A stretch of 51,016 nucleotides of DNA from an uncultured Planctomycetales bacterium (GTDB taxonomy: Bacteria > Planctomycetota > Planctomycetia > Isosphaerales > Isosphaeraceae), in NCBI GenBank assembly GCA_903926465.1, contig CAIYJE010000048.1:1-51016 (forward strand). Reading direction: 5' to 3'. Of this stretch, positions 39,796-48,371 are shown one piece after another (position 1 is the stretch's first letter; every line of letters starts with the position of its first letter). The translations under genes and the position numbers were made by a program. The notes beneath the pieces were generated by a model. It saw only the letters and a program-made list of their open reading frames with translations, ran no database searches and was not told the DNA's origin.

Positions 39796-40290
39796 GACTT
39801 CACTCCCCCCGGCGGTACTCCGCAGCACGTTCTAAGCCTCCACGTCACGGCTTTCCGTCTGCCGCATGCTCCGAATAATGAAAAAGAAGGTTGAGGTTGG
39901 AATTGCCACCGGATGACCGGTGTCAAAATTTGGGATGTTGGTGGCAGGGGCCGGGCAGAGCCGCTCAATCGGTCCCGGCTTGTCCGGGATTCCCGATGAG
40001 AGTGGCAGGCTTGACTTGCACCTCACACCCTCTTAGACGTTTCTCAGGTGCCCGTGGTTCGAGGAATTTCACCACGGCACATCGAATGCCAATCTGGTTG
40101 AGATTGGGGCAATTGCAGCGGCTGGTCATTCTGGTGCTCCAGGTTTACAGGCTGTGTCTTGCACGGGGATTACTACGGGGGCCGACCCCCGGGTGTGACG
40201 ACCATTTCACCCGAGTTGACCCGGTTGCCGGCGCGGATTAGTCTTTGCGGGGTTGAATCGCAGAGTCGCAGGAGGCAAAGGAGGCCCAGG
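39796..40290. other. Divergent intergenic region (495 bp)
   Basis: Separates the sigma factor gene and the first of two secreted-protein genes and must hold both promoters. A small hairpin CACCGG-ATGA-CCGGTG lies at 39907-39922. An open frame at 39891-40241 has no protein-like features. Nothing else is recognised. Confidence 0.5.
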
Positions 40291-41715
40291 ATGTGGGCAG
40301 CAATTCTCAGACCGGGCCGTGTGCCGATCGGTTTCTGGTTGATGATTTTCCTGGGCAGTCCGGTCTGGGGTGAAGACCGGATGGTGCTCAAGGAAAAGGT
40401 TGAGGTGGGTCAATCGGCCCGGGTCTCGGTCACGCTGACGGCTCGGGGTAGTCGGCCCGAGTTTGATTCCAAGGGGGAGAAACGGGTCGATCGTGAGCCG
40501 GGACCGAATGTCAAGCCGGGTGCCCTACCCCCCTCTTTTCCCTTTCAGTTTGATTCCCAGCTTTCCTGGTTAGAGCGGGTTCGTTCCGTGGGTCCGCAGG
40601 GGCGAATCCAGCAAGCGGTGCGCCGGCTCGAGCGTGCCGAGGCCACCATCGACTCGTTTCGGGGTGCCGGGCAGAAGATGGTGGTTGGGGTTCGCCCCGA
40701 TCTTTCGCTGGTGCTGGCCGAGCGCCGTGGCGCTGGGGTTATGCTGATCAGCACGGGCGGTCCCCTGACCCGTTCGGAGCTGGACTTGATTCAGACGGTG
40801 GGGGATCCCGCCCTGCTGGGCGAGTTACTACCCACCGGGCCGGTGGTGGTGGGCGATCGGTGGGATTTGGATTCGGTGATCGCCGCTGCGCTCTCGGAAT
40901 ATGATCAGATCACGATCAATACCCTGCGTGCCAAGCTTGAGGCGCTGGATGCCCGGGCGGCCCGGTTTTCACTGGTGGGTGAAGTCCGGGGGTCGGTGCG
41001 GGGCGCAACGGGTTCGGTGGCACTGACGGGCGAGGCGATTTTTGATCGTCAGTCGGGGTTGGTCAGCCGGCTTCAGGTGGAGCGGGCCGAGGCCCGCCAG
41101 GCTGGCCCGGTGGAATCGGCGCTGGAGGTCAAGAGCACGCTCACGGTGGAGCGAACGCCGATTTCGGTGCCTGTGGAATTGTCGGATGCTGCGTTGGAGG
41201 GGCTTCCGCTGGAATCCAGTCCTGAGCGGGAGTTGTTGTTGCTGGAGCCTCCGGACGGAGCCTATGCCCTGCTCCATGATCGGGCCTGGCATATTATCAA
41301 CGACAGTGTCCGCCGGGTGGTCTTGCGGCGGATGCGGGGTGGCAATATGGAAGCGCAGTGCGATTTGATTACCGGGCCCAACGCAGGCCGTGGCCGACAC
41401 CAGGATTTGACGCAATTTCGCGACGATATCCGGAAGGGGCTGCGGGCCGAGTTTGCCGATTTTGTGGGCGAGGGGGAGGTGGGCGGTGGTAAGGGTGGTG
41501 GTTTTCGCTACAAGCTTGGGGTTCAAGGAAATGAGAAGGACCATGGTCTTGTGCCTCTCTGGTATTATTATTTAGTTGCTGGTCCAGAGGGGGATCAGGT
41601 TGTTGCCATTTTCACACTCAACCGGGATGTCGAACCTCAGTTCGGCGACCAGGACGAGCGGATGATTGGCACCCTGGAATGGAAACCGGCGGGTGCAAAG
41701 GCATCGAATCGCTGA
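40291..41715 (+). CDS. Secreted protein of unknown function (first of a tandem pair)
   Basis: A 474-aa protein with a signal sequence at 1-27 ('GFWLMIFLGSPVWGEDR'). The mature part opens with a charged segment, then a beta-rich region ('LPTGPVVVGDRWDLD', 'FSLVGEVRGSVRGATGSVAL', 'GEAIFDRQSGLVSRLQVER') and a C-terminal alpha/beta domain of about 150 residues ('LHDRAWHIINDSVRRVVLRR', 'LVPLWYYYLVAGPEGDQVVA', 'DERMIGTLEWKP'). That last part has the strand order of Mog1/PsbP-like domains, a tentative suggestion. An excellent AGGAGG lies seven bases upstream of the ATG. The next gene, 79 bp downstream, has the same overall plan, so both may act together outside the cell. Confidence 0.8.
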   Translation: MWAAILRPGRVPIGFWLMIFLGSPVWGEDRMVLKEKVEVGQSARVSVTLTARGSRPEFDSKGEKRVDREPGPNVKPGALPPSFPFQFDSQLSWLERVRSVGPQGRIQQAVRRLERAEATIDSFRGAGQKMVVGVRPDLSLVLAERRGAGVMLISTGGPLTRSELDLIQTVGDPALLGELLPTGPVVVGDRWDLDSVIAAALSEYDQITINTLRAKLEALDARAARFSLVGEVRGSVRGATGSVALTGEAIFDRQSGLVSRLQVERAEARQAGPVESALEVKSTLTVERTPISVPVELSDAALEGLPLESSPERELLLLEPPDGAYALLHDRAWHIINDSVRRVVLRRMRGGNMEAQCDLITGPNAGRGRHQDLTQFRDDIRKGLRAEFADFVGEGEVGGGKGGGFRYKLGVQGNEKDHGLVPLWYYYLVAGPEGDQVVAIFTLNRDVEPQFGDQDERMIGTLEWKPAGAKASNR

Positions 41716-41794
41716 GTTCGCCAATGGGCATGTTTGGTCTCTCATTTTTTTCCTGCTTCCACATAGATTCCGTCTGGCCCAGGTAAGCACTTCT

Positions 41795-43363
41795 ATGAAC
41801 GCGCTTTGTTTCAAGCCACGCCTGGTTCATTCCTGCCTGTTCCTTCTTCTGGGGGGATCGGTTCCGGTTGTCGCTGCCGCACGGGCTCAGGTGGTGCCGG
41901 CGGAGGCGGGATCTGCTCCCCTGGCAGGGCAAGATGCTCCCGCCCCTGCGCTTGGGAATGACGCGGACCGAGACCTGACCACCAAATTCAAGTTTCGTGA
42001 ACAGTACTCAGAGACTGAACAGCCTGGTTATCTCTGCCAGTACGACGTGGCGTTTCGAGAAACGCTCAGGATTAGCAGTGAGACCGGCCAGGCCGCGCCC
42101 CAGGTTCAGAAAGTCGTGCGCTCGGCCCGGTACACCGAGCGTCCGCTCCAGGTTACAGAGATTGACCGGCAAGTGATTGCCAGCGTTCTTCGCCGCTACA
42201 TGCTGGCCGAGGTCGACCCCGATCCCTTCAGCAAGCAGGGAAGCCCGCACCTGATGGAGGAATTGTCGATTTCCATTGCCGATCCTACGGCGGTCAGTCC
42301 CCGGATGGTCTCGCTGAGTCCAGGCCGGCCTCTGAGGGAGCAGGAATATCGGTTTGTGCAAAACAACCCCTTCACGCCGGCCATGGGGCTGATGGTGCCG
42401 AACACCGGGTTGCACCTCAAGCAGACATGGAATCTGAGTCGGACGGCGATCTCGGCATTGATGGGTGAACAGGCCACAGGCTCGCTGGAAGGGAAGCTGG
42501 TGGAAATCATCCCCGACCCAGCCGATTCCAGGCGTGAATCGGCCCGAATTGATATTCAGGGGAAAGTTCAAACTGCGGCCGGTCCCACCATGGTCCGGGC
42601 CGTCTGCACGTTTGTGTTTCAGGTTCCGGAAGTCGATCCAACGGCCGTGGTTCAGGCGACCGGGAATGTGCCGGTGGAGGCGATTGGCGGTTTGACCAAG
42701 GTACGACTGACGGCCGTGACATCGATGCCCGCCACAGCGAATAGCTCTGGGGGCGAGCGTCAGCGGGAATTGATTCTGGAGCGGCGGTTGGTTTCCACGG
42801 AACCCGCGCTGGCGCCTCCCGAGTTTCCGCTGGAGACCACAGTTGAAAACTCGTGGCTGTTGTATGCAGATCCCGAGCTACGGTACCACTTCCAGCATCC
42901 CCAAGATTTCAAGCTGGAGCTGAGCTCACTGGGTGAGACGGCGGATCACTTCACCCTGGTCCGTGAGTTCGGCAAGACGCCCGACCTGATTGCCCTGACG
43001 TACCTTGATGGCGAGCAGCCCAAGCCGGAAGTTGTCTTCAAGCCCATGCTTGAACGCTACAGAGAGCTTGGGTTTGAAATTCTTCCGGGCGCCCTGAAGC
43101 GGCTGCCGGCCGAGGAGTGGGGCGATTATGCGGAGGTTTATCGTGTGGAGGCCGTGCTGACTCCGCCCGTAGGAACAGGTGCCCCTGTGGCTTCCCAAGG
43201 TGGCCGCGTTCACTTCGATGGTTACGTGGTTCTGTTTAACAAGAATGCCGCCCTGACCGCCACGCTGTATACCGCCCGAGAAGATGTAGCCGTTCTGCGG
43301 AACATGGTCGAGCAGATTCTCAAACAGTTCAAAACCGGGGCACCCAAACTCAACGCGCCTTGA
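41795..43363 (+). CDS. Secreted protein of unknown function (second of a tandem pair)
   Basis: A 522-aa protein with a signal sequence at 1-31 ('CLFLLLGGSVPVVAAARAQ'). The beta-rich middle includes 'VPNTGLHLKQTWNLSRTAIS', 'GSLEGKLVEIIPDPADSRRE' and 'ARIDIQGKVQTAAG', positioned like the central region of the preceding gene. The C-terminal 160 residues ('ELRYHFQHPQDFKLELSSLG', 'LYTAREDVAVLRNMVEQILK') fit a PsbP/Mog1-like fold. No family could be named with confidence. Its stop overlaps the stop of the convergent esterase gene by 14 bp, so transcripts of both must run into each other. Confidence 0.8.
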   Translation: MNALCFKPRLVHSCLFLLLGGSVPVVAAARAQVVPAEAGSAPLAGQDAPAPALGNDADRDLTTKFKFREQYSETEQPGYLCQYDVAFRETLRISSETGQAAPQVQKVVRSARYTERPLQVTEIDRQVIASVLRRYMLAEVDPDPFSKQGSPHLMEELSISIADPTAVSPRMVSLSPGRPLREQEYRFVQNNPFTPAMGLMVPNTGLHLKQTWNLSRTAISALMGEQATGSLEGKLVEIIPDPADSRRESARIDIQGKVQTAAGPTMVRAVCTFVFQVPEVDPTAVVQATGNVPVEAIGGLTKVRLTAVTSMPATANSSGGERQRELILERRLVSTEPALAPPEFPLETTVENSWLLYADPELRYHFQHPQDFKLELSSLGETADHFTLVREFGKTPDLIALTYLDGEQPKPEVVFKPMLERYRELGFEILPGALKRLPAEEWGDYAEVYRVEAVLTPPVGTGAPVASQGGRVHFDGYVVLFNKNAALTATLYTAREDVAVLRNMVEQILKQFKTGAPKLNAP

Positions 43364-44447
43364 GTGCGCGGGGGCTCGTTTCCATGGTTGCGATCGACTT
43401 GGGATGTTCCGCGAAAAAACGCCAGATGAGCAAACTGGCGTCAAAGTCATAGCAGCTTCGGCCAATGATCGGTTCGGCCATGTAAGGTGGCCGACCCGGC
43501 CAGGTGTGCCCCATTCCGTCGATCAGAAACAGGGTTACATCCACGCCCCGGGTCTGGTTTCGCCAGCGGAGCCAGCGGGTCCGGCAGCCGTCATCAACCT
43601 CATCATCGAGCACTCCTCCCTCGGGGGTTTCCTGGCAGCCGTTGGCCTTGGACCACAACTGGGCCGTTTCCACAGCGCCCAGCACCCGCCCACGGAAGCC
43701 GCGGAGCACACCGCCTCCACCCACCGGGGTAATGGGATCTTCATTGCCGTGGATCAGGAAGACCGAAACTGGTTCGTCCGGTTCAAACCGGTCACCCAGT
43801 GGTTGAGCAATGCAGCCGCCCACGGTAGCAATGGCCGCAATCAGGTCGGGACGCATTGCGGCCAGGTAATGGGAAAAGCCACCACCGTTCGAAAGGCCGG
43901 TGGCGTAAATGCGCCGGCGATCAAGGTTCTGGCGTTTGGCAATATCTCTGACAATCGAATCCACGAAGGCGAGGTCGTTCACATTATCCAGGTGGGCCAG
44001 GGAAGAAAGGGCCCCACGCCCATCGTTCCAGTTTCGGAACAGGCCCTGGGGATAGGCCACCAGGAACCCTTCGTTGCGGGCCAGTCGGTTGAATTCGGTG
44101 AGCCGTTCAATGTCCTCGGCCGAACTACCCGCCCCATGAAACACGAGAACCAGCGGCTGCTTCTGTCCGGTACGAAGTTCCTCGGGTACGAACAGCCGGT
44201 ACTGGCGTTTGCGCCCTTGGATTTCAATGGGGACCATGACCGATGATTCTCCCCCCGGCTTTGGCCCTGGTTCTTCTGCGGCCGTCACGCCCGTCAGATT
44301 CAACCAGAGGATGAGCCATGACAGTTTTGATCTCCAACCCGTCTGGTGGACCAGACGCCGTGGAGGCACTGTCAACAGGGGTGGAAGGCACCGGTTCCCC
44401 TGGGTCTTTGGTGTCTGAAGGCCTGATGGCCGGGTCGGCTTGCTCAT
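43350..44447 (-). CDS. Exported esterase of the polyhydroxybutyrate-depolymerase / LpqC family
   Basis: A 365-aa alpha/beta hydrolase. A hydrophobic segment at 41-57 ('KLSWLILWLNLTGVTAAEEP') follows a 40-residue basic lead, so export or anchoring is likely. The catalytic set is visible: oxyanion 'FHGAG' (103-107), nucleophile Ser186 in 'GLSNGGG', Asp237 in 'HGNEDPITP' and His314 in 'GMGHTWPG'. This pattern is shared by PHB depolymerases and feruloyl/acetyl-xylan esterases (CE1-like), so the ester substrate is open. The ATG overlaps the psuG stop as ATGA, implying translational coupling; no separate Shine-Dalgarno is seen. The open frame continues far upstream inside psuG, which is a shadow. 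Confidence 0.88.
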   Translation of the reverse strand: MSKPTRPSGLQTPKTQGNRCLPPLLTVPPRRLVHQTGWRSKLSWLILWLNLTGVTAAEEPGPKPGGESSVMVPIEIQGRKRQYRLFVPEELRTGQKQPLVLVFHGAGSSAEDIERLTEFNRLARNEGFLVAYPQGLFRNWNDGRGALSSLAHLDNVNDLAFVDSIVRDIAKRQNLDRRRIYATGLSNGGGFSHYLAAMRPDLIAAIATVGGCIAQPLGDRFEPDEPVSVFLIHGNEDPITPVGGGGVLRGFRGRVLGAVETAQLWSKANGCQETPEGGVLDDEVDDGCRTRWLRWRNQTRGVDVTLFLIDGMGHTWPGRPPYMAEPIIGRSCYDFDASLLIWRFFAEHPKSIATMETSPRALKAR

Positions 44448-45397
44448 CGGGAGGATCCCGTGGTGGTGGCCTGGTGGAACGCCACGGCCACCTGTCCGGC
44501 AAGTGCGGCATTGGCTTCGATGAGGGCGCGGTTGGCGATCAGGCTTCGGCCTTCGGTGGCTTCCTTGATGTCGTTCAAGAGGAACGGCGTGAGCGGCTTG
44601 CCCTTCAGTCCGGCGGCCTCGGCCGCCCTGAGCGCGGTCTGGACCGCAGTTTCCATTTCTGCCAGTTCGATCGCCTGATCCGCGGCAACCTCTTGGACCA
44701 GCAGGATGGCCCCTGGGCAGCCGAGTTGGTGATGTTTGACGAGCAAGGCCGCGGCTTCGGCCGGGGTCTCGACCCGCCAATCCAGTGGCAGCCCACTGGA
44801 CTGCACGGTGAAGGCTGGAAAATGGCTGGTGCGGTAACCCACCACCGTAATTCCACGGGTTTCGATAGCCTCCAGGGTGGCCGGCAGATCGAGGATCGAC
44901 TTGGCTCCTGAACAAACCAGCAGCATTCCATCGGCCCTGGCCAGTTCGTCGAGGTCGGTGGAGATATCAAAGCTTTCACTTGCGTCTCGGTGGACCCCGC
45001 CGATGCCTCCGGTCGCGGCAATCCGGAGCCCCGCCCGGTGCGCCAGAAAGACCGTGGCAGAGACGGTGGTCCCAGCGGTTCGACCCTGGGCCAGCGCGGG
45101 GGCCAGGTCGCGGCGTGAGGCCTTGACCAGATCATTGCCATCCCTGGCCAGCCGCTCCAGATCTGAAGGCTCCAGCCCCAGGCAGACCTTGCCTTCCAGT
45201 AGAGCCACGGTGGCCGGCATGGCTCCCGCGGCTCGGACGGCCTGTTCCGAATTGCGGGCCGTCTCAAAATTCAAGGGCCAGGGCAGACCATGCGTGATCA
45301 GGGTGGACTCAAGGGCCACCAGTGGCCTGGCTCGTCCGCGTGCGGCGGCAACCTCATTGCTCCACACCGTTGCCAAACTGTCCAAGTGTGAACTCAC
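44444..45397 (-). CDS. psuG: Pseudouridine-5'-phosphate glycosidase
   Basis: Splits pseudouridine 5'-phosphate into uracil and ribose 5-phosphate; 317 aa, standard length. 'VALESTLITHGLPWPLN' contains Glu30, 'LVKASRRDL' contains Lys92, 'ATGGIGGVHR' binds phosphate and metal, and 'VCSGAKSILDLPATLE' carries Lys166, matching the Schiff-base lysine of E. coli PsuG. The C-terminal 'GKPLTPFLLNDI' is also typical. The start is GTG 45397 with AGGA seven bases upstream. The usual partner, pseudouridine kinase (psuK), is not in the window; instead an esterase gene is coupled to it by a four-base overlap. Confidence 0.96.
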   Translation of the reverse strand: MSSHLDSLATVWSNEVAAARGRARPLVALESTLITHGLPWPLNFETARNSEQAVRAAGAMPATVALLEGKVCLGLEPSDLERLARDGNDLVKASRRDLAPALAQGRTAGTTVSATVFLAHRAGLRIAATGGIGGVHRDASESFDISTDLDELARADGMLLVCSGAKSILDLPATLEAIETRGITVVGYRTSHFPAFTVQSSGLPLDWRVETPAEAAALLVKHHQLGCPGAILLVQEVAADQAIELAEMETAVQTALRAAEAAGLKGKPLTPFLLNDIKEATEGRSLIANRALIEANAALAGQVAVAFHQATTTGSSR

Positions 45398-45525
45398 GGG
45401 TTATCCTTCATCTTCGGGAAAATGTCGGTTGGGCCGTCGCATTCCCTGCGGAATTGCGTACCATTGGCCAGGGATCCTTGTTGCTCAGACCTGTGTGATC
45501 CTGGTCTTATTCCGGTCTCAATTGC

Positions 45526-46869
45526 ATGCGTGTTGTGCTCGAGGTCATCTCAGGACCCCGCAAAGGCGAATCTTTCATCTTCGACCGCCACGATACCTTT
45601 GTGGTCGGCCGTTCGCGTTACGTACATTGCTCGATTCCCGAAGATACTGCGCTTTCTCGTGATCATTGCATGATCGAGATGGCCCCCCCGCTCTGCCAGA
45701 TCCGGGATCTCGGAAGTACCAACGGAACATTTGTGAACGGTCAGCGAATCGAGCGGGTTCCGCTCAAGCACGGTGACCGGATTGTGGCCGGGCAATCTGA
45801 ATTCCTGATCCGGTTTGAAGTAAGCCCAGATTCGAGCCTGGGACAGGTCCCTTCCATCCCGAAAGGGAGCCCGGCCACGCTGGCCAGCCCATCGGCCCCC
45901 CGAATTCTATGCTCTGCTTGCTCTCTGGTTGCCCCGATCAACCTAAATTACACAAATTACAGCGATTCGGTCAGTCGGCAGGCGGACGCCGATTCCGTTC
46001 ACTGGCTTTGTGATCACTGCCGCGAGGAATTCTCCCGAACACCCCAGCATGTTCCCCAGTACACCACCTTGAAGGAACTGGGTCGAGGTGCCATGGGGGT
46101 GGTTTACCTGGCCAGGAACCAGCGAGACGACCGGAAAGTGGCCCTCAAGCTGATTGCGCCCGAGACGGCGGCCGCACGAACGGCCATCGACCGGTTCCTT
46201 CGGGAAATGACCGTGGTCAGCCAGCTCAAGCACCCGAATATCGTGGAATTCTATGAGCAAGGGACGACCCAGGGGCAATTCTGGTTCGCCATGGAATACG
46301 TGGAGGGCGTCAATCTGGAAACGCTCACCCGTGAACATCCCGGCCGATACCCGATTCCGCAAGCCTGCCGGATGGCGTACCAGGTGCTCAGGGGCCTGGA
46401 ACATGCTCATGCCCAGGGTTTTGTGCATCGCGACATCAAGCCTGAGAACATTCTGATTGGAAAAGGGCCCCAGGGGCTGAACGCCAAGATTTCCGATTTT
46501 GGATTGGCCAAGAGTTTTCGGTCGCTTGGCTTATCCGGTTTGACCTTCTCGGGCGAGATGCGAGGAACGATCCCCTTCATGCCGCCTGAGCAGGTGCTCG
46601 ACTTCCGGAAGGTATTGCCGTCTGGCGATCTCTATGCCACGGCCGCCACTCTCTACTTTTTAATCACCGGTCAGTTCATCTACGATGAAACCGAGGGGAC
46701 AGACCCAATTCTCTTGCTGCTCGAAGCACCGCCGGTGCCCATCCGAGACCGTCGGCCAGACGTTCCCGCAGCCCTCTCTGACGTCCTTCAGCGCTGCCTG
46801 GCTCGCGACCCGGCCGAACGATATCCAGACGCCCGTTCGCTCAGGCTGGCCATCCGCCCATTCTGCTGA
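45526..46869 (+). CDS. FHA domain - zinc ribbon - serine/threonine kinase
   Basis: A 447-aa cytoplasmic signalling protein without a membrane segment. The FHA domain (about 1-97) has 'VVGRS', 'SRDHC' and 'STNGTFVNG', the residues that bind phosphothreonine. A linker carries Cys129/Cys132 and Cys162/Cys165, a likely zinc ribbon. The kinase domain (about 180-447) has 'LGRGAMGVVYLA', the ATP Lys in 'VALKLI' (208), catalytic 'HRDIKPEN' (301-308) and 'DFG' (324-326), all intact. The activation loop ends in 'GTIPFMPPEQ'. FHA at the N-terminus of a soluble Hanks-type kinase is typical of planctomycetes. The PspA-like gene follows 285 bp downstream on the same strand and might be a target, which is untested. 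Confidence 0.93.
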   Translation: MRVVLEVISGPRKGESFIFDRHDTFVVGRSRYVHCSIPEDTALSRDHCMIEMAPPLCQIRDLGSTNGTFVNGQRIERVPLKHGDRIVAGQSEFLIRFEVSPDSSLGQVPSIPKGSPATLASPSAPRILCSACSLVAPINLNYTNYSDSVSRQADADSVHWLCDHCREEFSRTPQHVPQYTTLKELGRGAMGVVYLARNQRDDRKVALKLIAPETAAARTAIDRFLREMTVVSQLKHPNIVEFYEQGTTQGQFWFAMEYVEGVNLETLTREHPGRYPIPQACRMAYQVLRGLEHAHAQGFVHRDIKPENILIGKGPQGLNAKISDFGLAKSFRSLGLSGLTFSGEMRGTIPFMPPEQVLDFRKVLPSGDLYATAATLYFLITGQFIYDETEGTDPILLLLEAPPVPIRDRRPDVPAALSDVLQRCLARDPAERYPDARSLRLAIRPFC

Positions 46870-47154
46870 ACCGCCGGTCAGAAATCGGGATCCAGAGGAG
46901 TCCCAAATTTCAGGGCGAACCGGCGGGCAGAGAATCTGGCGGGCCAGGCCTGATGGGAGTTTGCCCAGGTGGAATCTACGGGGCTGCGATCCTTGCAGGT
47001 AATTGGCTGCGGGGTTAATCTTAGAGCTTCTCTTCTGCACGCGTGCAGCGGCGCGCGGTTGATCGACCACCGTCTGGAACTGCGGATTCTTTTCCTGGCT
47101 GGCGGCCCGAAGTGGGGTCAGACCAGCTAGAACCACCGAACGGGAGTCTTCTCG

Positions 47155-47871
47155 ATGATCCTTGGCAAGGTGTGGCGCGCGTTCTCTGCGCAAATGAACA
47201 AGATGGCCAACTGGTTCGCTGGAAAGGACCCAGTGGCTCAGCTTCAGTATGAATACGATAAGTCCGTGGATCAGCTCAAGGAAGGCCGCGAAGGCCTGGC
47301 CCAGTACCGTGCGCTGGTCGAGCGGGTGACCAAGCAGGTTGACGATAACACCAAGCAAGTCAGCATGCTCGAAGCCAAGATCAAGGCCTACCTGAAGGCC
47401 AACGATCGGGAAACGGCGGCCCAGCTTGCCCTGCAGTTGCAGAAGGCCAAGGCCTCGATGGCCGAGAATCAGCAGCAGCTCGCCATGCATGAGCAGGCGT
47501 ACAACAACCATCTGACCAAGATCAAGCACGCCACCAAGAAACTGGCCGACCTTCAAGAGCGGATCCACAAGTACGACGCCGAGCTGAAGATGAGCAAGGC
47601 CGAGTCAGAAATGGCCGAGCTGGCGAAGTCATTCAATTTTGATGTCTCCACCGACTTTGGCCAGATTGAGAACATCATCGAGAACAAAATCTCGCTGAAT
47701 CGTGGTCGGGCCCGGGTGGCCGCCGACCTCTCTGGTGAAGGCGTGGAGACTGTGCAGAAAGAGATCGCCGTCGAACATGCGATGGCTGAACAGGCGCTTG
47801 AAGATTTTGAGAAGGAAGCCGGTATTGCACCACAGGTGACCTCACCCGTCACCCAGAAGTCGCTTCAGTGA
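47155..47871 (+). CDS. PspA/IM30 family protein
   Basis: A 238-aa, almost wholly helical protein with long coiled coils (about 25-150), the pattern of phage-shock protein A and Vipp1, which coat stressed membranes as rods or rings. The start 'MILGKVWRAFSAQMNKMANWF' suits the amphipathic helix that touches the membrane, and 'DPVAQLQYEYDKSVDQLKEG' resembles the family's first long helix. GGGAG lies nine bases upstream. Other psp genes are absent; the neighbours are the FHA-kinase upstream and a small acidic protein downstream. Confidence 0.85.
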   Translation: MILGKVWRAFSAQMNKMANWFAGKDPVAQLQYEYDKSVDQLKEGREGLAQYRALVERVTKQVDDNTKQVSMLEAKIKAYLKANDRETAAQLALQLQKAKASMAENQQQLAMHEQAYNNHLTKIKHATKKLADLQERIHKYDAELKMSKAESEMAELAKSFNFDVSTDFGQIENIIENKISLNRGRARVAADLSGEGVETVQKEIAVEHAMAEQALEDFEKEAGIAPQVTSPVTQKSLQ

Positions 47872-47998
47872 TGAGGTCCGGCTGCGTGGTCCACACGCTG
47901 CTTCACCATTCCTTGCCAATAGAATGATTGGGTCTGTTCCTTTTTCGTACACATGAACTGTCATCGCCGGTTGGGATGACCAGAAAGATTTTCCACAT

Positions 47999-48298
47999 AT
48001 GTCTCACCATGCTCAGCGTACGCCCTGGCTAGACGACAAGGGCGAGACCGTGTTGATTGACGACTATGCCAAGGAACTGGGTACGTTCTTGGAAGCGCTG
48101 GCGGATGGCCGGATTGAAAAGCATGAGCTGGATCAGGCTGAGCAGCGGCTGGTCTCATTGCTCAAGGAAGTTGAGCCCAAGCTGGACGATAAGCTTCATG
48201 AGCAGGTGACCCGCTTGCTCGTGGAAGTCTCGGCCTACAGCGTGATGCAGACCCTGGCCGAGATTGAAGGGGCCAAGATCCGCCGCCTCGTTCTCTGA
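47999..48298 (+). CDS. Small helical protein of unknown function
   Basis: A 99-aa, charged, probably all-helical protein ('DDYAKELGTFLEALADGRIE', 'LVSLLKEVEPKLDDKLHEQV', 'VMQTLAEIEGAKIRRLVL'). It follows the PspA-like gene by 127 bp on the same strand and ends at an intrinsic terminator, so the two could share a transcript. No Shine-Dalgarno is seen; the sequence before the ATG is TTCCACAT. The family is not recognised. Confidence 0.75.
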   Translation: MSHHAQRTPWLDDKGETVLIDDYAKELGTFLEALADGRIEKHELDQAEQRLVSLLKEVEPKLDDKLHEQVTRLLVEVSAYSVMQTLAEIEGAKIRRLVL

Positions 48299-48334
48299 AC
48301 GATTTTATCGGTTTCAGCCCAGGACATTTCTGGA

Positions 48335-48367
48335 GGCCCGCCACATCTCGTGGCGGGCCAAATTTTT
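48335..48367 (+). terminator. Intrinsic terminator directly in front of the next start codon
   Basis: GGCCCGCCAC (48335-48344), loop ATCTC, GTGGCGGGCC (48350-48359), then AAATTTTT. A perfect ten-pair GC-rich stem with a T run, 36 bases after the stop of the small helical gene and ending only four bases before the ATG at 48372. Confidence 0.88.
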
Positions 48368-48371
48368 ACAT

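Noticed and set aside
43350-44915. 521-codon version of the esterase extending into psuG
   Set aside because: The extension overlaps psuG almost 470 bp, reads as Arg/Gly/Pro-rich shadow sequence and would hide the export signal; the ATGA junction at 44444-44447 is the better start.
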